Shown: positions 26,664 to 35,550 of the stretch, in pieces | How positions within the stretch are numbered: position 1 is the first letter of the stretch | Layout of the letters: every line of letters starts with the position of its first letter | Assembly: GCF_014358015.1 (NCBI RefSeq) | Contig: NZ_JACONV010000004.1 | Coordinates: forward strand, 62,001-126,000 | Direction of reading: 5' to 3' | Source of the DNA: Pseudomonas triticifolii | GTDB taxonomy: Bacteria; Pseudomonadota; Gammaproteobacteria; Pseudomonadales; Pseudomonadaceae | DNA length: 64,000 bases | The notes under the pieces: generated by a model | What the model was told of the DNA's origin: nothing | Databases searched by the model: none | The model's input: only the letters and a program-made list of their open reading frames with translations | Program-made: the position numbers and the translations under genes

Positions 26664-27826
26664 TACTTACGCTCCGGGTCAGCAGCGTGCGCAGTCTGCT
26701 CTACAGCATTGACCTTCGCACCGGGCTGTACATGCTGCACGCCTGCGACCACCACGCGATCACCTGCCTCAAGGCCTGACTGCACAATCCAGCGATTACG
26801 CTGCACCGCGCCCAATTCCACGGCACGCTCCTGAACCTTGCCATCGCCGTCCACGATCATCACTAGCGCCTTGCCTGCCGCGTCACGTTGCACCGCACGC
26901 TGGGCGACGGTAATCCCCTGCGCTGTGCGCGCCTGATCCAGCTGCACACGAATGAAGCTTCCCGGCAACAGCTCGTTGCGAGGGTTGGGAAACTCGCTGC
27001 GCAGGGTGACCTGACCGGTGCTCTGATCCACCGTCAGGTCGGAAAACAGCAACCGCCCTTTTTCCGGGTACGGGCTGCCGTCTTCCTGAAGCAGCGTGGC
27101 GCGGATTGAGCCCTGCTCAAGCGCCTGCAACTGACCTTGCTGCAACGCACGCCGCAGTTCGCTGATCTGTCGGGTGGACTGATTGATGTCGGCGTAGATG
27201 GGTTGCAGTTGCTGAATGACCGCCAGCGCCGTGGCATCGCCCTGCCCGACCAGCGCGCCTTCGGTGACCAGCGCCTTGCCGATGCGCCCGGAAATCGGCG
27301 CCGTGACCGTCGCATAGTCCAGGTTCAAGCGGCTGCGTTTGAGTGCCGCGCGGGCAGACGCAACGTCTGCCTGGGCTTGCAGAAAACCGGCCTTGGCGTT
27401 TTCAGCGTCCTGACGGCTGACGGCATTGATGTTCACCAGCTCGGCGTAGCGTTCCGATTGCAAGCGCGTCTGATAGAGGTTGGCTTCAGCCTTGCGCAAC
27501 GCCGCTTCGGCGCTTTCAAGATCGGCCTGAAACGGCGCCGGGTCGATACGAAACAGGACATCACCCTGTTTGACATCGGTGCCTTCGCGATAGACCCGCT
27601 GCAACACGATCCCGGCCACGCGCGCGCGCACCTCAGCGGTACGGGGCGAGACCAGACGGCCGTTGAGTTCGGTGGTGAGGGTCAGTGGTTGTGTGGTGAC
27701 GGTTTCGACGCTCACCTGCACAGGCGGCGCGTCCTGCGGCGCAGGCGGCTCGCTGCAGGCGGTGAGCAGGACAAGGCCTGCGCACAGGAGCAGACGGTTT
27801 GGATGAATACGCAAGACTGGCAGCAT
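26663..27826 (-). CDS. RND efflux membrane-fusion (periplasmic adaptor) lipoprotein
   Basis: This 387-residue adaptor has a lipoprotein signal peptide with lipobox LLTACSEPP, so it is probably anchored in the inner membrane and acts in the periplasm. The biotinyl-lipoyl-like region (RVAGIVLQRVYREGTDVKQG) surrounds an alpha-helical hairpin (residues about 100-170). A beta-barrel segment with GSFIRVQLDQARTAQGITV comes later. It links the RND pump encoded by the next gene to an outer-membrane channel. It is divergent from an RstA-like response regulator. Confidence 0.93.
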   Translation of the reverse strand: MLPVLRIHPNRLLLCAGLVLLTACSEPPAPQDAPPVQVSVETVTTQPLTLTTELNGRLVSPRTAEVRARVAGIVLQRVYREGTDVKQGDVLFRIDPAPFQADLESAEAALRKAEANLYQTRLQSERYAELVNINAVSRQDAENAKAGFLQAQADVASARAALKRSRLNLDYATVTAPISGRIGKALVTEGALVGQGDATALAVIQQLQPIYADINQSTRQISELRRALQQGQLQALEQGSIRATLLQEDGSPYPEKGRLLFSDLTVDQSTGQVTLRSEFPNPRNELLPGSFIRVQLDQARTAQGITVAQRAVQRDAAGKALVMIVDGDGKVQERAVELGAVQRNRWIVQSGLEAGDRVVVAGVQHVQPGAKVNAVEQTAHAADPERK

Positions 27827-27978
27827 GATTGGCGTTCCCCTGGACGTTACGCCATGCTAGAGACACCCGCGCCAACGCATGTAAACAAGTGTTGGGAAGA
27901 TGTGAAGAAGTGTTAAGGGTTCGCGCTAACGCGTCATGCCTTGGTTATGCTGAACCTCTTTGTGAAACGGCCCGAACA

Positions 27979-28680
27979 ATGACCACGATCATGCTTGTCG
28001 AGGATGACACCGCACTGGCAGAGCTGATTGCCAGCTATCTGCAGCGGTTTGACTATCAGGTGAGCGTGGTCAACCGTGGCGACCGAGCACTCGAAAGCAT
28101 GCATCGACTGCGGCCGGATCTGGTCATCCTTGACCTGATGCTGCCGGGGCTGGACGGCCTGCACGTCTGCAGACAGTTGCGCGATGAACAGCCCACCCTG
28201 CCGATCATCATGCTCACCGCGCGTGGGCAGAACGACGACCAGATTCTCGGCCTGGAAACCGGTGCCGATGACTACGTCGCCAAGCCGTGCGAGCCGCGGG
28301 TCCTGCTGGCACGCATTCGTACCCTGCTGCGCCGCAGCGCGCCTGCCGCGCCGCGCCATGATGCGCGGCAGATCGTGCTCGGCCAGTTAGTGATCGACCT
28401 CACCGAGCGTCAGGTGCAGTGGCGCGGAAAAGACGTCGAGCTGTCGTCAGGGGAATACAACCTGTTGCTGGTGCTGGCCCGTCATGTAGGCGAAGTGTTG
28501 AGCCGCGATCAGTTGATCCAGCAACTGCGTGGTATCGAGTTCAATGGCGTGGACCGTTCGGTGGATGTAGCCATTTCCAAGCTGCGTCGCAAGTTCGAAG
28601 ACGATCCCGGCGACCCACGAAAGATAAAGACCGTGTGGGGCAAAGGCTACTTGCTCAGCCGCGCTGAATGGGATGAGTAA
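27979..28680 (+). CDS. OmpR-family response regulator (RstA-like)
   Basis: The product has 233 residues from the ATG at 27979. The receiver domain starts TTIMLVEDDTALAELIASYL, has the phospho-acceptor Asp52 in LVILDLMLPGLDG, and includes the conserved threonine and lysine (MLTAR, VAKPCEPR). The C-terminal winged helix includes LSSGEYNLLLVLARHVGEVL and DRSVDVAISKLRRKFEDDPG. It resembles RstA. It is divergent from the RND operon and precedes its likely sensor kinase. It probably controls the efflux genes; this is inference from position. Confidence 0.92.
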   Translation: MTTIMLVEDDTALAELIASYLQRFDYQVSVVNRGDRALESMHRLRPDLVILDLMLPGLDGLHVCRQLRDEQPTLPIIMLTARGQNDDQILGLETGADDYVAKPCEPRVLLARIRTLLRRSAPAAPRHDARQIVLGQLVIDLTERQVQWRGKDVELSSGEYNLLLVLARHVGEVLSRDQLIQQLRGIEFNGVDRSVDVAISKLRRKFEDDPGDPRKIKTVWGKGYLLSRAEWDE

Positions 28681-28762
28681 GTCACGTGTCAAACACCCCG
28701 TGGCCTGCCCGAATACAGGCAGTTTCCTGTGAGAGACACCTCTATAGCTCTGACACGGGAGG

Positions 28763-28793
28763 GTGGGAGGCGGCTTGCCAGCGATGGCGTCGG
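28763..28793 (+). repeat. REP sequence between the response-regulator and kinase genes
   Basis: A REP starting GTGGGAGGCGGCTTGCCAGC lies in the 208-base gap between two genes that would normally be joined in one operon. It is the same subtype as the element at 4401. It could lower expression of the kinase relative to the regulator. Confidence 0.7.
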
Positions 28794-28888
28794 CCCAATC
28801 GCTGAGATGGCGGGTAGAAAAACCGCACATAGCCCGAACTGCTCGATCTGTTTACCTTTTTCCACCTTTGACTAGTCGACTGATCACC

Positions 28889-30220
28889 ATGCTCAAGATG
28901 CTCGCACGGCTTTATCTGATTCTGCTGGTGGCCTACACCATCGCGTTGTATGCGGTGCCCGAACTGGTGCTCAAGGTATTCGAAGAGCGCAACCTGACTT
29001 ACAACCAGGAACAGGTGAGGGGCACGCTGAAGCTGATCAAGACCCGCTTCACCCAGGCTTCTCCGGCGACCTGGCCGGACATCGAGCGCGAGCTGCAAAA
29101 CGATTTTGCGCCATTGGAGTTGAGGGTGCTGTCGGTCACCGACCCGAGCCTCTCTGCCAGCGAACGAACCGAGCTTGAACAAGAAAGGAACGCGCTGCGC
29201 ACCGGTGATTACGGCATGGCAAGTACCGTGATGACGCCACTCTCGGCTGATCGGGTAATAGCGCTGGTGTTCCCGGAACCGCCGGTCGATATCAACATCA
29301 TGTACTGGCTGATGAACGTGCTGGTCGGCGTCGCCATGCTGGGCTGCCTGTCGATCTGGTTCTGGCCGCACTGGCGCGATCTGCAACGGCTCAAACACAC
29401 CGCCATGATGCTGGGCAACGGCAATCTGGCGCAACGAACCCGGATTTCGCCACGCTCCAATATCGGCGAGCTGGCCCAGGTGTTCGACAAGATGGCGCAG
29501 GACATCGAACAGTTACTCAATCAGCAGCAGGCATTGTTGAGCGCCGTGTCCCATGAACTGCGCACGCCGTTGTCCAGGCTTGAGTTCGGTATGGCGCTGG
29601 TGCTGGCAGACCCGCTTGAAGCACCTACCCGGCTGAGGCTGGAGCAAATGGTCGGGCACATCCGGGAGCTGGACACCCTGATCGACGAGCTGCTGTCCTA
29701 CACGCGCCTGCAATCGCCGTATCAGCAAGCGGACCGGCAAAGCGTGCCTGTGTCGACGTATCTGGACAGCGTGCTGGGCGGTTTTTTTGACGACCCTAGG
29801 CCCTTTACGCTGAGCCTGCAGGTCGAGAAAGCACCCGAGCATTTCGTACTCGATCCGCGCCTGACTGCAAGAGCCCTGCACAACCTGATTGGCAACGCCA
29901 TTCGCTATTGTTCCAGCCAGGTGCGGGTCAGCATCTGGACCTGCTCGAAAGACGGCTTGTACCTCGCGGTCGAAGACGACGGCATCGGCATACCCGACAG
30001 CGAAAGAGCACTGATCTTCGAGCCTTTTTACCGAATGGACCGAAGCCGTGATCGGGAAACGGGAGGATTTGGGCTCGGGCTGGCGATCAGTCGGCGTGCG
30101 ATTGAATGCCAGGGCGGCAGGCTGACGGTTGACTCATCGCCGCTGGGCGGTGCCCGATTCGTGATCTTTCTGCCGCGGGTAGACGCCCAGGCGACCCACG
30201 GCACACCCCCTCCAAACTGA
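28889..30220 (+). CDS. sensor histidine kinase (RstB-like) partner of the efflux-linked regulator
   Basis: The product has 443 residues from the ATG at 28889. It has an N-terminal membrane segment (LARLYLILLVAYTIALYAV), a periplasmic sensor part of about 120 residues, and a second membrane segment (MNVLVGVAMLGCLSIWFWP). A HAMP linker, a dimerisation domain with phosphohistidine in LLSAVSHELRTPLSRLEFGM and a C-terminal ATPase (VEDDGIGIPDSERALIFEPF, GFGLGLAISRRAI) follow. It likely phosphorylates the RstA-like regulator upstream. The periplasmic signal is unknown. Confidence 0.92.
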   Translation: MLKMLARLYLILLVAYTIALYAVPELVLKVFEERNLTYNQEQVRGTLKLIKTRFTQASPATWPDIERELQNDFAPLELRVLSVTDPSLSASERTELEQERNALRTGDYGMASTVMTPLSADRVIALVFPEPPVDINIMYWLMNVLVGVAMLGCLSIWFWPHWRDLQRLKHTAMMLGNGNLAQRTRISPRSNIGELAQVFDKMAQDIEQLLNQQQALLSAVSHELRTPLSRLEFGMALVLADPLEAPTRLRLEQMVGHIRELDTLIDELLSYTRLQSPYQQADRQSVPVSTYLDSVLGGFFDDPRPFTLSLQVEKAPEHFVLDPRLTARALHNLIGNAIRYCSSQVRVSIWTCSKDGLYLAVEDDGIGIPDSERALIFEPFYRMDRSRDRETGGFGLGLAISRRAIECQGGRLTVDSSPLGGARFVIFLPRVDAQATHGTPPPN

Positions 30221-30466
30221 AGCACCGAGCGCTTTCCAGAAGCAACGATATCCAGGCAAGCCGCTCTTGCCGACAAACACCCTACCGGGCGTTCATGCAA
30301 CGGGGCGTGCGCCTGTTGTTCAAGCGGCACATCATCGAATTCCGGCGTCCACTCAGGATTATGAGGTTGCGATCACAATTGTCTGAAGTCCCTGAATACC
30401 TGCAATGAAGAAAACGAGATAAATGTCGATACAGCTTTATGAAGCGAATCCATTCAGGCGAAGACC

Positions 30467-30952
30467 ATGATCACCCTTAACTTGCAGTTTGCCAGCGCTA
30501 CGCCGACATCGACGCTGAACACCGGCGTAAAGAGCGCAGCCGATGATGCTCTGGACGTAGCGTCCGACAGCACGGCACAAAGTCCCGCCGAAGGCGTTAA
30601 AGTGTCGCTGTCCAGCGTTAGCCTGCAAAAAACCGCCGAGGACAATAGCGCCCATTCGAACAAGGACATTGAAGAGAGCGGATTGCCAGAACAGGCGCAA
30701 AGTATCCTGAAGATGATTCGCGAGCTGCAGCAAAAGATCCGGGAAAAGCTTGAGGAACTTCAGGCCCTCATGGCGGATACCAGCCTGAGCCCTGACGTGA
30801 GACGGGCTCGTGTCGCGGGCGTGCAATCCGAACTGGGGGCACTGACCAACAGCCTGATGACCGCCAACAACAACCTGGCCAAGCTTTCCCGAAACGGCAC
30901 ACTGTCCAGCGAGCAGGCAAAACAAGCCGCTGCGCTGGCGATGAAAAGCTAA
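30467..30952 (+). CDS. hypothetical protein with FlxA-like coiled coil
   Basis: This 161-residue soluble protein has no signal peptide and no cysteine. The first 75 residues are rich in Ser, Thr, Ala and Asp and probably disordered. Residues 80-105 (MIRELQQKIREKLEELQALM) form a strong coiled coil, followed by helices LSPDVRRARVAGVQSELGAL and LSSEQAKQAAALAMKS. The pattern resembles FlxA-like proteins, whose function is poorly known. GGCGAAG precedes the ATG. It stands alone between the kinase gene and the convergent HxlR gene. I do not assign a function. Confidence 0.65.
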   Translation: MITLNLQFASATPTSTLNTGVKSAADDALDVASDSTAQSPAEGVKVSLSSVSLQKTAEDNSAHSNKDIEESGLPEQAQSILKMIRELQQKIREKLEELQALMADTSLSPDVRRARVAGVQSELGALTNSLMTANNNLAKLSRNGTLSSEQAKQAAALAMKS

Positions 30953-31069
30953 GCGCCGCGCCTCGACGAACCTCTCGCTACAGGCTGAAAAGAAACTCTT
31001 CGTACAGGCGTTCCCGCCGCATCCTGGACGCGGCGGGCATCGGCACGCTCATCGTGTCAGTGCCCCTCT

Positions 31070-31465
31070 TCACTGGCCTTTCTCCTCCACTGCCCTAGCT
31101 GCACGACCGCGCCCGGCGGACCTGACCGGTACGCTGGCACCGTATTCCTGCCACCAGAGCATCAGCGCCTCCATGGTCGGCGCAAGACCTCGGGCCTTTT
31201 CGGTCATTTCGTATTCGACACGGGGAGGCACTTCGGCGAACACGGTGCGCGTCACCAGACCGTCAGCCTCCAGCTCGCGAAGCTGTGCCGTGAGCATGTG
31301 CTGGGTGATTCCGGGAATGGCCTTGCGCAGCTCACCAAAGCGGTAGATGCGCTGATTGACCAGCCACATGATCTCCAGCTTCCATTTGCCTGACAGCAAT
31401 GAAAATGCACGGCGCATTTCTTCATGCATATTGAGTTCGACAGGTTTGTCCGTCTGGTTTTCCAT
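31070..31465 (-). CDS. HxlR-family transcriptional regulator
   Basis: The 131-residue product has the HxlR/MarR-like winged helix: LLSGKWKLEIMWLVNQRIYR, FGELRKAIPGITQHMLTAQL and VPPRVEYEMTEKARGL. Many family members sense redox state through a cysteine, but this one has none, so it probably uses another signal. It lies 26 bases downstream of the last ATPase gene of the dipeptide operon on the same strand and may be cotranscribed with it. Its target is unknown. Confidence 0.88.
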   Translation of the reverse strand: MENQTDKPVELNMHEEMRRAFSLLSGKWKLEIMWLVNQRIYRFGELRKAIPGITQHMLTAQLRELEADGLVTRTVFAEVPPRVEYEMTEKARGLAPTMEALMLWWQEYGASVPVRSAGRGRAARAVEEKGQ

Positions 31466-31491
31466 GCTGAGTACCTTTCAGTTCATTGCGC

Positions 31492-32484
31492 TCACGCCAC
31501 TGACTCCAGATGACAGCGAACCTGCCACGGGTCAGCGGCCGGATGACTCACGGGCAAGAGTGATTGCGCACGTTCACACCCCAAGGTCGCCTTCGGGCAG
31601 CGATCACGAAAGTAGCAGCCGGTTGGCAGGTTTCGATTACCCGGCAACTCGGTCGGCGCCGAGGCCTGCGCGTCGTCTATCGATACGCCCAGTCGAGGCA
31701 CTGCGTCCAGCAGCAATTGGGTGTAAGGATGCCGAGGCCGTTCCAGCACCTGCGACGCGCTGCCCAGCTCGACGATCTGCCCCAGGTACATCACCGCCAC
31801 GCGGTCGGCCATATGGCGAACGACAGACACGTTGTGGGAAATCAGGATGTAGGTCAGCTCGCGAGTGCGCTGCAGTTCGCTCAACAGATTGAGTATCTGT
31901 GCCTGAACGGAGATATCCAGCGCAGACGTCGGCTCATCGAGCACGATGATATCCGGGTTGGACGACAGCGCTCGGGCAATGGCGATGCGCTGTCGCTGCC
32001 CGCCTGAAAACTGGTGGGCAAAGCGGTCCATGTACTCAGGACGAATCCCGACCTGCCCGGCGACTCTGGCGGCTATCTCGCGCATGTCACGGCGCGGGGC
32101 AGCACGTTGCACGAACAGCGGCTCGGTGATGATCTTCCAGACAGGCAACCGGGGATCGAGTGAAGACTGGGGGTCCTGAAACACAATCTGTACGTTGCTG
32201 TTGCGCTCATGCGAATTGTTGTACGCCCAGTTCAATGTTCCCGACGTAGGCTTGATCAGCCCCATGAGCAACTGCGCGAGGGTGCTTTTGCCGCAGCCGG
32301 ATTCGCCCACCACGCCCAGGGTTTCACCTGCCCGAACGTCGATATCGATGCCATTCAAGGCGTGCGCGACGGCTTTGGGTCTGCCCAGCCAATCGGTGCC
32401 CATCGGGTAATGAACGCGTACGTCGTTCAGCCCCAGAATGGCAGAGCCTGAAAGCTCGGGAGATCTGAGTGCAGGTGCAGTCAT
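31492..32484 (-). CDS. peptide ABC transporter ATP-binding protein (DppF/DdpF-like)
   Basis: This 330-residue ATPase has Walker A GESGCGKS, signature FSGGQRQRIAIARAL and Walker B DIIVLDEPTSALD. The C-terminal cysteine-rich tail (GCYFRDRCPKATLGCERAQS) is typical of oligopeptide ATPases and often binds a 4Fe-4S cluster. The ATG at 32484 overlaps the stop of the preceding ATPase gene (ATGA), so I prefer it over the upstream start. It powers import of dipeptide by the two permeases of the operon. Confidence 0.93.
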   Translation of the reverse strand: MTAPALRSPELSGSAILGLNDVRVHYPMGTDWLGRPKAVAHALNGIDIDVRAGETLGVVGESGCGKSTLAQLLMGLIKPTSGTLNWAYNNSHERNSNVQIVFQDPQSSLDPRLPVWKIITEPLFVQRAAPRRDMREIAARVAGQVGIRPEYMDRFAHQFSGGQRQRIAIARALSSNPDIIVLDEPTSALDISVQAQILNLLSELQRTRELTYILISHNVSVVRHMADRVAVMYLGQIVELGSASQVLERPRHPYTQLLLDAVPRLGVSIDDAQASAPTELPGNRNLPTGCYFRDRCPKATLGCERAQSLLPVSHPAADPWQVRCHLESVA

Positions 32485-33521
32485 GACAGCGACTCCTGAA
32501 TCGGGGAATGGGATGGCGCGCTCAGCCAACAGGCGCTCTTGCGATCAGCCGCCTCATCAATGATTTGCATGGGTGGTCGCCGAGCGCATTGGTCCATGGC
32601 AAAACTGCAGCGCTCCCGAAACGTACAGCCCTGTGGCAATGCCGACAGATTGGGCACCTGGCCCGGGATGGTCATCAGGTCCTGACCCGGACTGACTTGT
32701 TCCGGCAGACCGCTCAACAGCCCTTGGGTGTAGGGGTGGCGAGGATCGGCCATGACCTCTCGGGTCACGCCCTGCTCCACCACCGCGCCGGTATACATCA
32801 CGTAGACGCGGTCACAGAACTGCGAGACCAGCGCCATGTCATGGGTGATCAACAGAATGGCGGTGCCGCGTTGACGCGCCTTTTCGCGCAGCAGCAATAG
32901 CACCTGTCGCTGCACCGTGACATCCAGCGCCGTGGTGGGCTCATCGGCGATCAACAGCTGCGGATCACAGGAGAATGCCAGGGCAATCATCACCCGCTGG
33001 CGCATGCCGCCGGACAGCTCGAACGGGTAACTGTTCATGACCTGCTCGGGATCGGCGATGTGCATGTCGCGCAGCAGGCTCACGGCTTTCCCGTGCGCCT
33101 GAGCCTTGCTCAGGTGCTGATGATGGATGATCACATCGAGCATCTGACGGCCGATCCGCCGGGTCGGGTTCAAGGCGGTCATGGGCTCCTGAAAGATCAT
33201 CGCGGCATCTCGGCCACGCACGCTCAGGAGATCACGCTCGGCGGCCGTCAGCATGTCGCGACCCAAGATCGTCAGGGATCCGCTTTTGACCTGATAGGAG
33301 CGCTCGGGCAACAGTCGCAGGCTGAGCATCGCGGTCACTGACTTGCCGGAGCCCGACTCGCCGATAACGCCCACAATCTCCCCCGGGTTGACGTGCAGCG
33401 ACACGCCGTTCAACGCCTTGACGGTCCCCTTGTAGGCCGGAAATTCAATGCCCAGATTATCAATGCTCAGGACAGGCCTGGTCGCACCCGCTGGGGTGCC
33501 GGTGTGAGTCTGCATGGTCAT
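32481..33521 (-). CDS. peptide ABC transporter ATP-binding protein (DppD/DdpD-like)
   Basis: The product has 346 residues from the ATG at 33521, which overlaps the permease stop (ATGA). Walker A is [12 protein letters not shown], the signature [16 protein letters not shown] and Walker [13 protein letters not shown]. The tail [20 protein letters not shown] is the oligopeptide-type extension. It works as a pair with the following ATPase. A longer upstream frame overlaps the permease and can be ignored. Confidence 0.93.
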   Translation of the reverse strand: MTMQTHTGTPAGATRPVLSIDNLGIEFPAYKGTVKALNGVSLHVNPGEIVGVIGESGSGKSVTAMLSLRLLPERSYQVKSGSLTILGRDMLTAAERDLLSVRGRDAAMIFQEPMTALNPTRRIGRQMLDVIIHHQHLSKAQAHGKAVSLLRDMHIADPEQVMNSYPFELSGGMRQRVMIALAFSCDPQLLIADEPTTALDVTVQRQVLLLLREKARQRGTAILLITHDMALVSQFCDRVYVMYTGAVVEQGVTREVMADPRHPYTQGLLSGLPEQVSPGQDLMTIPGQVPNLSALPQGCTFRERCSFAMDQCARRPPMQIIDEAADRKSACWLSAPSHSPIQESLS

Positions 33522-34417
33522 TTCCCCTGCTGCCGTGGATCCAGAAGATCCCGGATGCCGTCGCCCAGTAGATTGAATCCCGTGGCCGTGACCAGAATCG
33601 CGAGGCCGGGAAACGTCGAATACCACCATTGGTCGAGGATGTAGTTGCGGCCGGTGGCGACCATCGCGCCCCACTCGGCAGTGGGTTGCTGCGCACCAAG
33701 GCCGATGAAACCCAGCGCCGAGGCCATCAGAATAGCGCCGCCGATATCGAGACTGAGCTGCACCAGCAACGGCGGCATGGCGTTACGCGCCACGTGCCAG
33801 CTCACCATGTGCCAGCGTCCGGCACCGAAGGTCTCGGCGGCCTTGACGTAGCCCATCTGACGAATACTCAACGCCTGCCCTCGCGCCAGACGTACATAGA
33901 ACGGGATTCGCACCAGCGTGATCGCCAGCATTGCATTGAACAGGCTCGGGCCAAGCGCAGCCGCCAACGCCATGATCAATACCAGCGAAGGCACCGACAG
34001 CATGATGTCCATCAGGCGCATGATCAGGCTGTCGAAACGCCCGCCGATGATCCCCGAGAGGCAACCCAGCAGCCCGCCGGCCAGGCACGACGCGAAGGCC
34101 ACGAACAAGCCCACACCCACCGATTGCTGACTGCCGTACAGCACGCGGCTGAACAGGTCCCGACCCACTTCGTCGGTGCCGAACCAGTGCGCAGCCGAGG
34201 GCGCGGCCAGCCGTTGGGTGAGGTTCAGTGCATTGGGATCATGCGGTGCCAGCCATGGCGCAAACAGCATCACCATCAGCACGATGAACGTAATCAAAAG
34301 CCCGGCCATGGTCAGCGGACTGCGCCCGATCTGATGGGCCAGCCAGGCGAACTTCTCTCGCCAGCCCTCGGACTTGAGCAACGGCGCGACCACAGGAGCA
34401 GCAACAGGACTGGACAT
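33518..34417 (-). CDS. peptide ABC transporter permease (DppC/DdpC-like)
   Basis: This 299-residue inner-membrane permease has six predicted membrane segments. The N-terminal region contains HDPNALNLTQRLAAPSAAHW and FGTDEVGRDLFSRVLYGSQ, the DppC hallmark. The ATPase-contact loop is near YVKAAETFGAGRWHMVSWHV. The start at 34417 lies one base after the stop of the upstream permease gene, so the two are coupled. Confidence 0.93.
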   Translation of the reverse strand: MSSPVAAPVVAPLLKSEGWREKFAWLAHQIGRSPLTMAGLLITFIVLMVMLFAPWLAPHDPNALNLTQRLAAPSAAHWFGTDEVGRDLFSRVLYGSQQSVGVGLFVAFASCLAGGLLGCLSGIIGGRFDSLIMRLMDIMLSVPSLVLIMALAAALGPSLFNAMLAITLVRIPFYVRLARGQALSIRQMGYVKAAETFGAGRWHMVSWHVARNAMPPLLVQLSLDIGGAILMASALGFIGLGAQQPTAEWGAMVATGRNYILDQWWYSTFPGLAILVTATGFNLLGDGIRDLLDPRQQGK

Positions 34418-34418
34418 T

Positions 34419-35435
34419 TCAGTTGACCTCGCCAATACGTGGATCGACCAAGCGATACAACAGATCAATCACCATATTGAGCATTACGTAGATAAACGAC
34501 ACCAGAATGGCGAAGCCCATGACTGCAGGAAAATCCAGCGACTGGATCGACTTCACCACATAGGCACCCATGCCTGGCCAGGCAAAAACCGTTTCGGTGA
34601 GCACGGCCCCGTACAACAGATCGCCGAGGGTAAGACCCAGTACCGTGATCGATGGAATCAGCGCGTTCGGCAAGGCGTGTTTCAGGATCACTGACCACTT
34701 CGAAAGCCCGTAGGCCCGGGCGGTGCGGATGTAGTCTTCGCCCAGTTGATCGAGCATCGCCGAACGGATCTGACGCGCCACGATGCCGAGATTGACGAAG
34801 CCCAGTGTGATCGCCGGGAGGATCAGGTGTTTCAGCGCATTGAAGAACAACGCGGTATCGCCGACCAGCAGCGTATCGATGAGATAGAAACCGGTGACCG
34901 TTGGCGGTGGCTGCAGCCCTTCGTCGATACGCCCGCTGCCCGGCAGCCAGTTCAGATGGCCATAAAACAGCACGATCAGCCCCAGCCCCAGCCAGAACGC
35001 CGGGGTTGAAATTCCGGTGACCGCCAGGGTACGCGCCACCTGATCGATAAACCGGTTGTGGTACACCGCTGACAACACCCCCAGCGGCACGCCGACGATA
35101 ATCGACAGGGTCAGGGCCACCAATGCCAGTTCAAGGGTGGCCGGGAAGAACGTTTGAAGGTCTTCGAGAACGGGACGATTGGTGCGAATCGATGTGCCGA
35201 GGTCGCCCTGCAGCAAATCCAGCATGTAACGGCCGTACTGTTGATAAAGCGGCAGATCGAGACCCAACTGGTGACGAATGTTTTCCACGATCGCGTCTGT
35301 CGCCCGGTCACCGGCAATCAATCGCGCGGGATCGCCAGGGATCAAGTGTGATATCGAAAACGTGATCAACGACACGCCAAACACGACGAGCAGAAGACCG
35401 CCCAGGCGTTTGCGCAAGATATTCAGGAAGGCCAT
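34419..35435 (-). CDS. peptide ABC transporter permease (DppB/DdpB-like)
   Basis: The product has 338 residues from the ATG at 35435, which has GAGG upstream; an in-frame start 18 bases earlier is less well placed. It begins with a membrane helix (LGGLLLVVFGVSLITFSISH) followed by LIPGDPARL, the DppB signature. The ATPase-contact loop is EDYIRTARAYGLSKWSVILK. It forms the translocation pore with the DppC-like permease of the next gene. Confidence 0.93.
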   Translation of the reverse strand: MAFLNILRKRLGGLLLVVFGVSLITFSISHLIPGDPARLIAGDRATDAIVENIRHQLGLDLPLYQQYGRYMLDLLQGDLGTSIRTNRPVLEDLQTFFPATLELALVALTLSIIVGVPLGVLSAVYHNRFIDQVARTLAVTGISTPAFWLGLGLIVLFYGHLNWLPGSGRIDEGLQPPPTVTGFYLIDTLLVGDTALFFNALKHLILPAITLGFVNLGIVARQIRSAMLDQLGEDYIRTARAYGLSKWSVILKHALPNALIPSITVLGLTLGDLLYGAVLTETVFAWPGMGAYVVKSIQSLDFPAVMGFAILVSFIYVMLNMVIDLLYRLVDPRIGEVN

Positions 35436-35550
35436 CAGGCACCTCGGTAACACGTACAGTGGGCAGAGCGAAACGTTTCGCGAGCACGCCGCTGCCGTGA
35501 CCTCGCCTTGATGGCGAGGTCAATTGAGCGCGGCGGTCATGGACGCTGAC

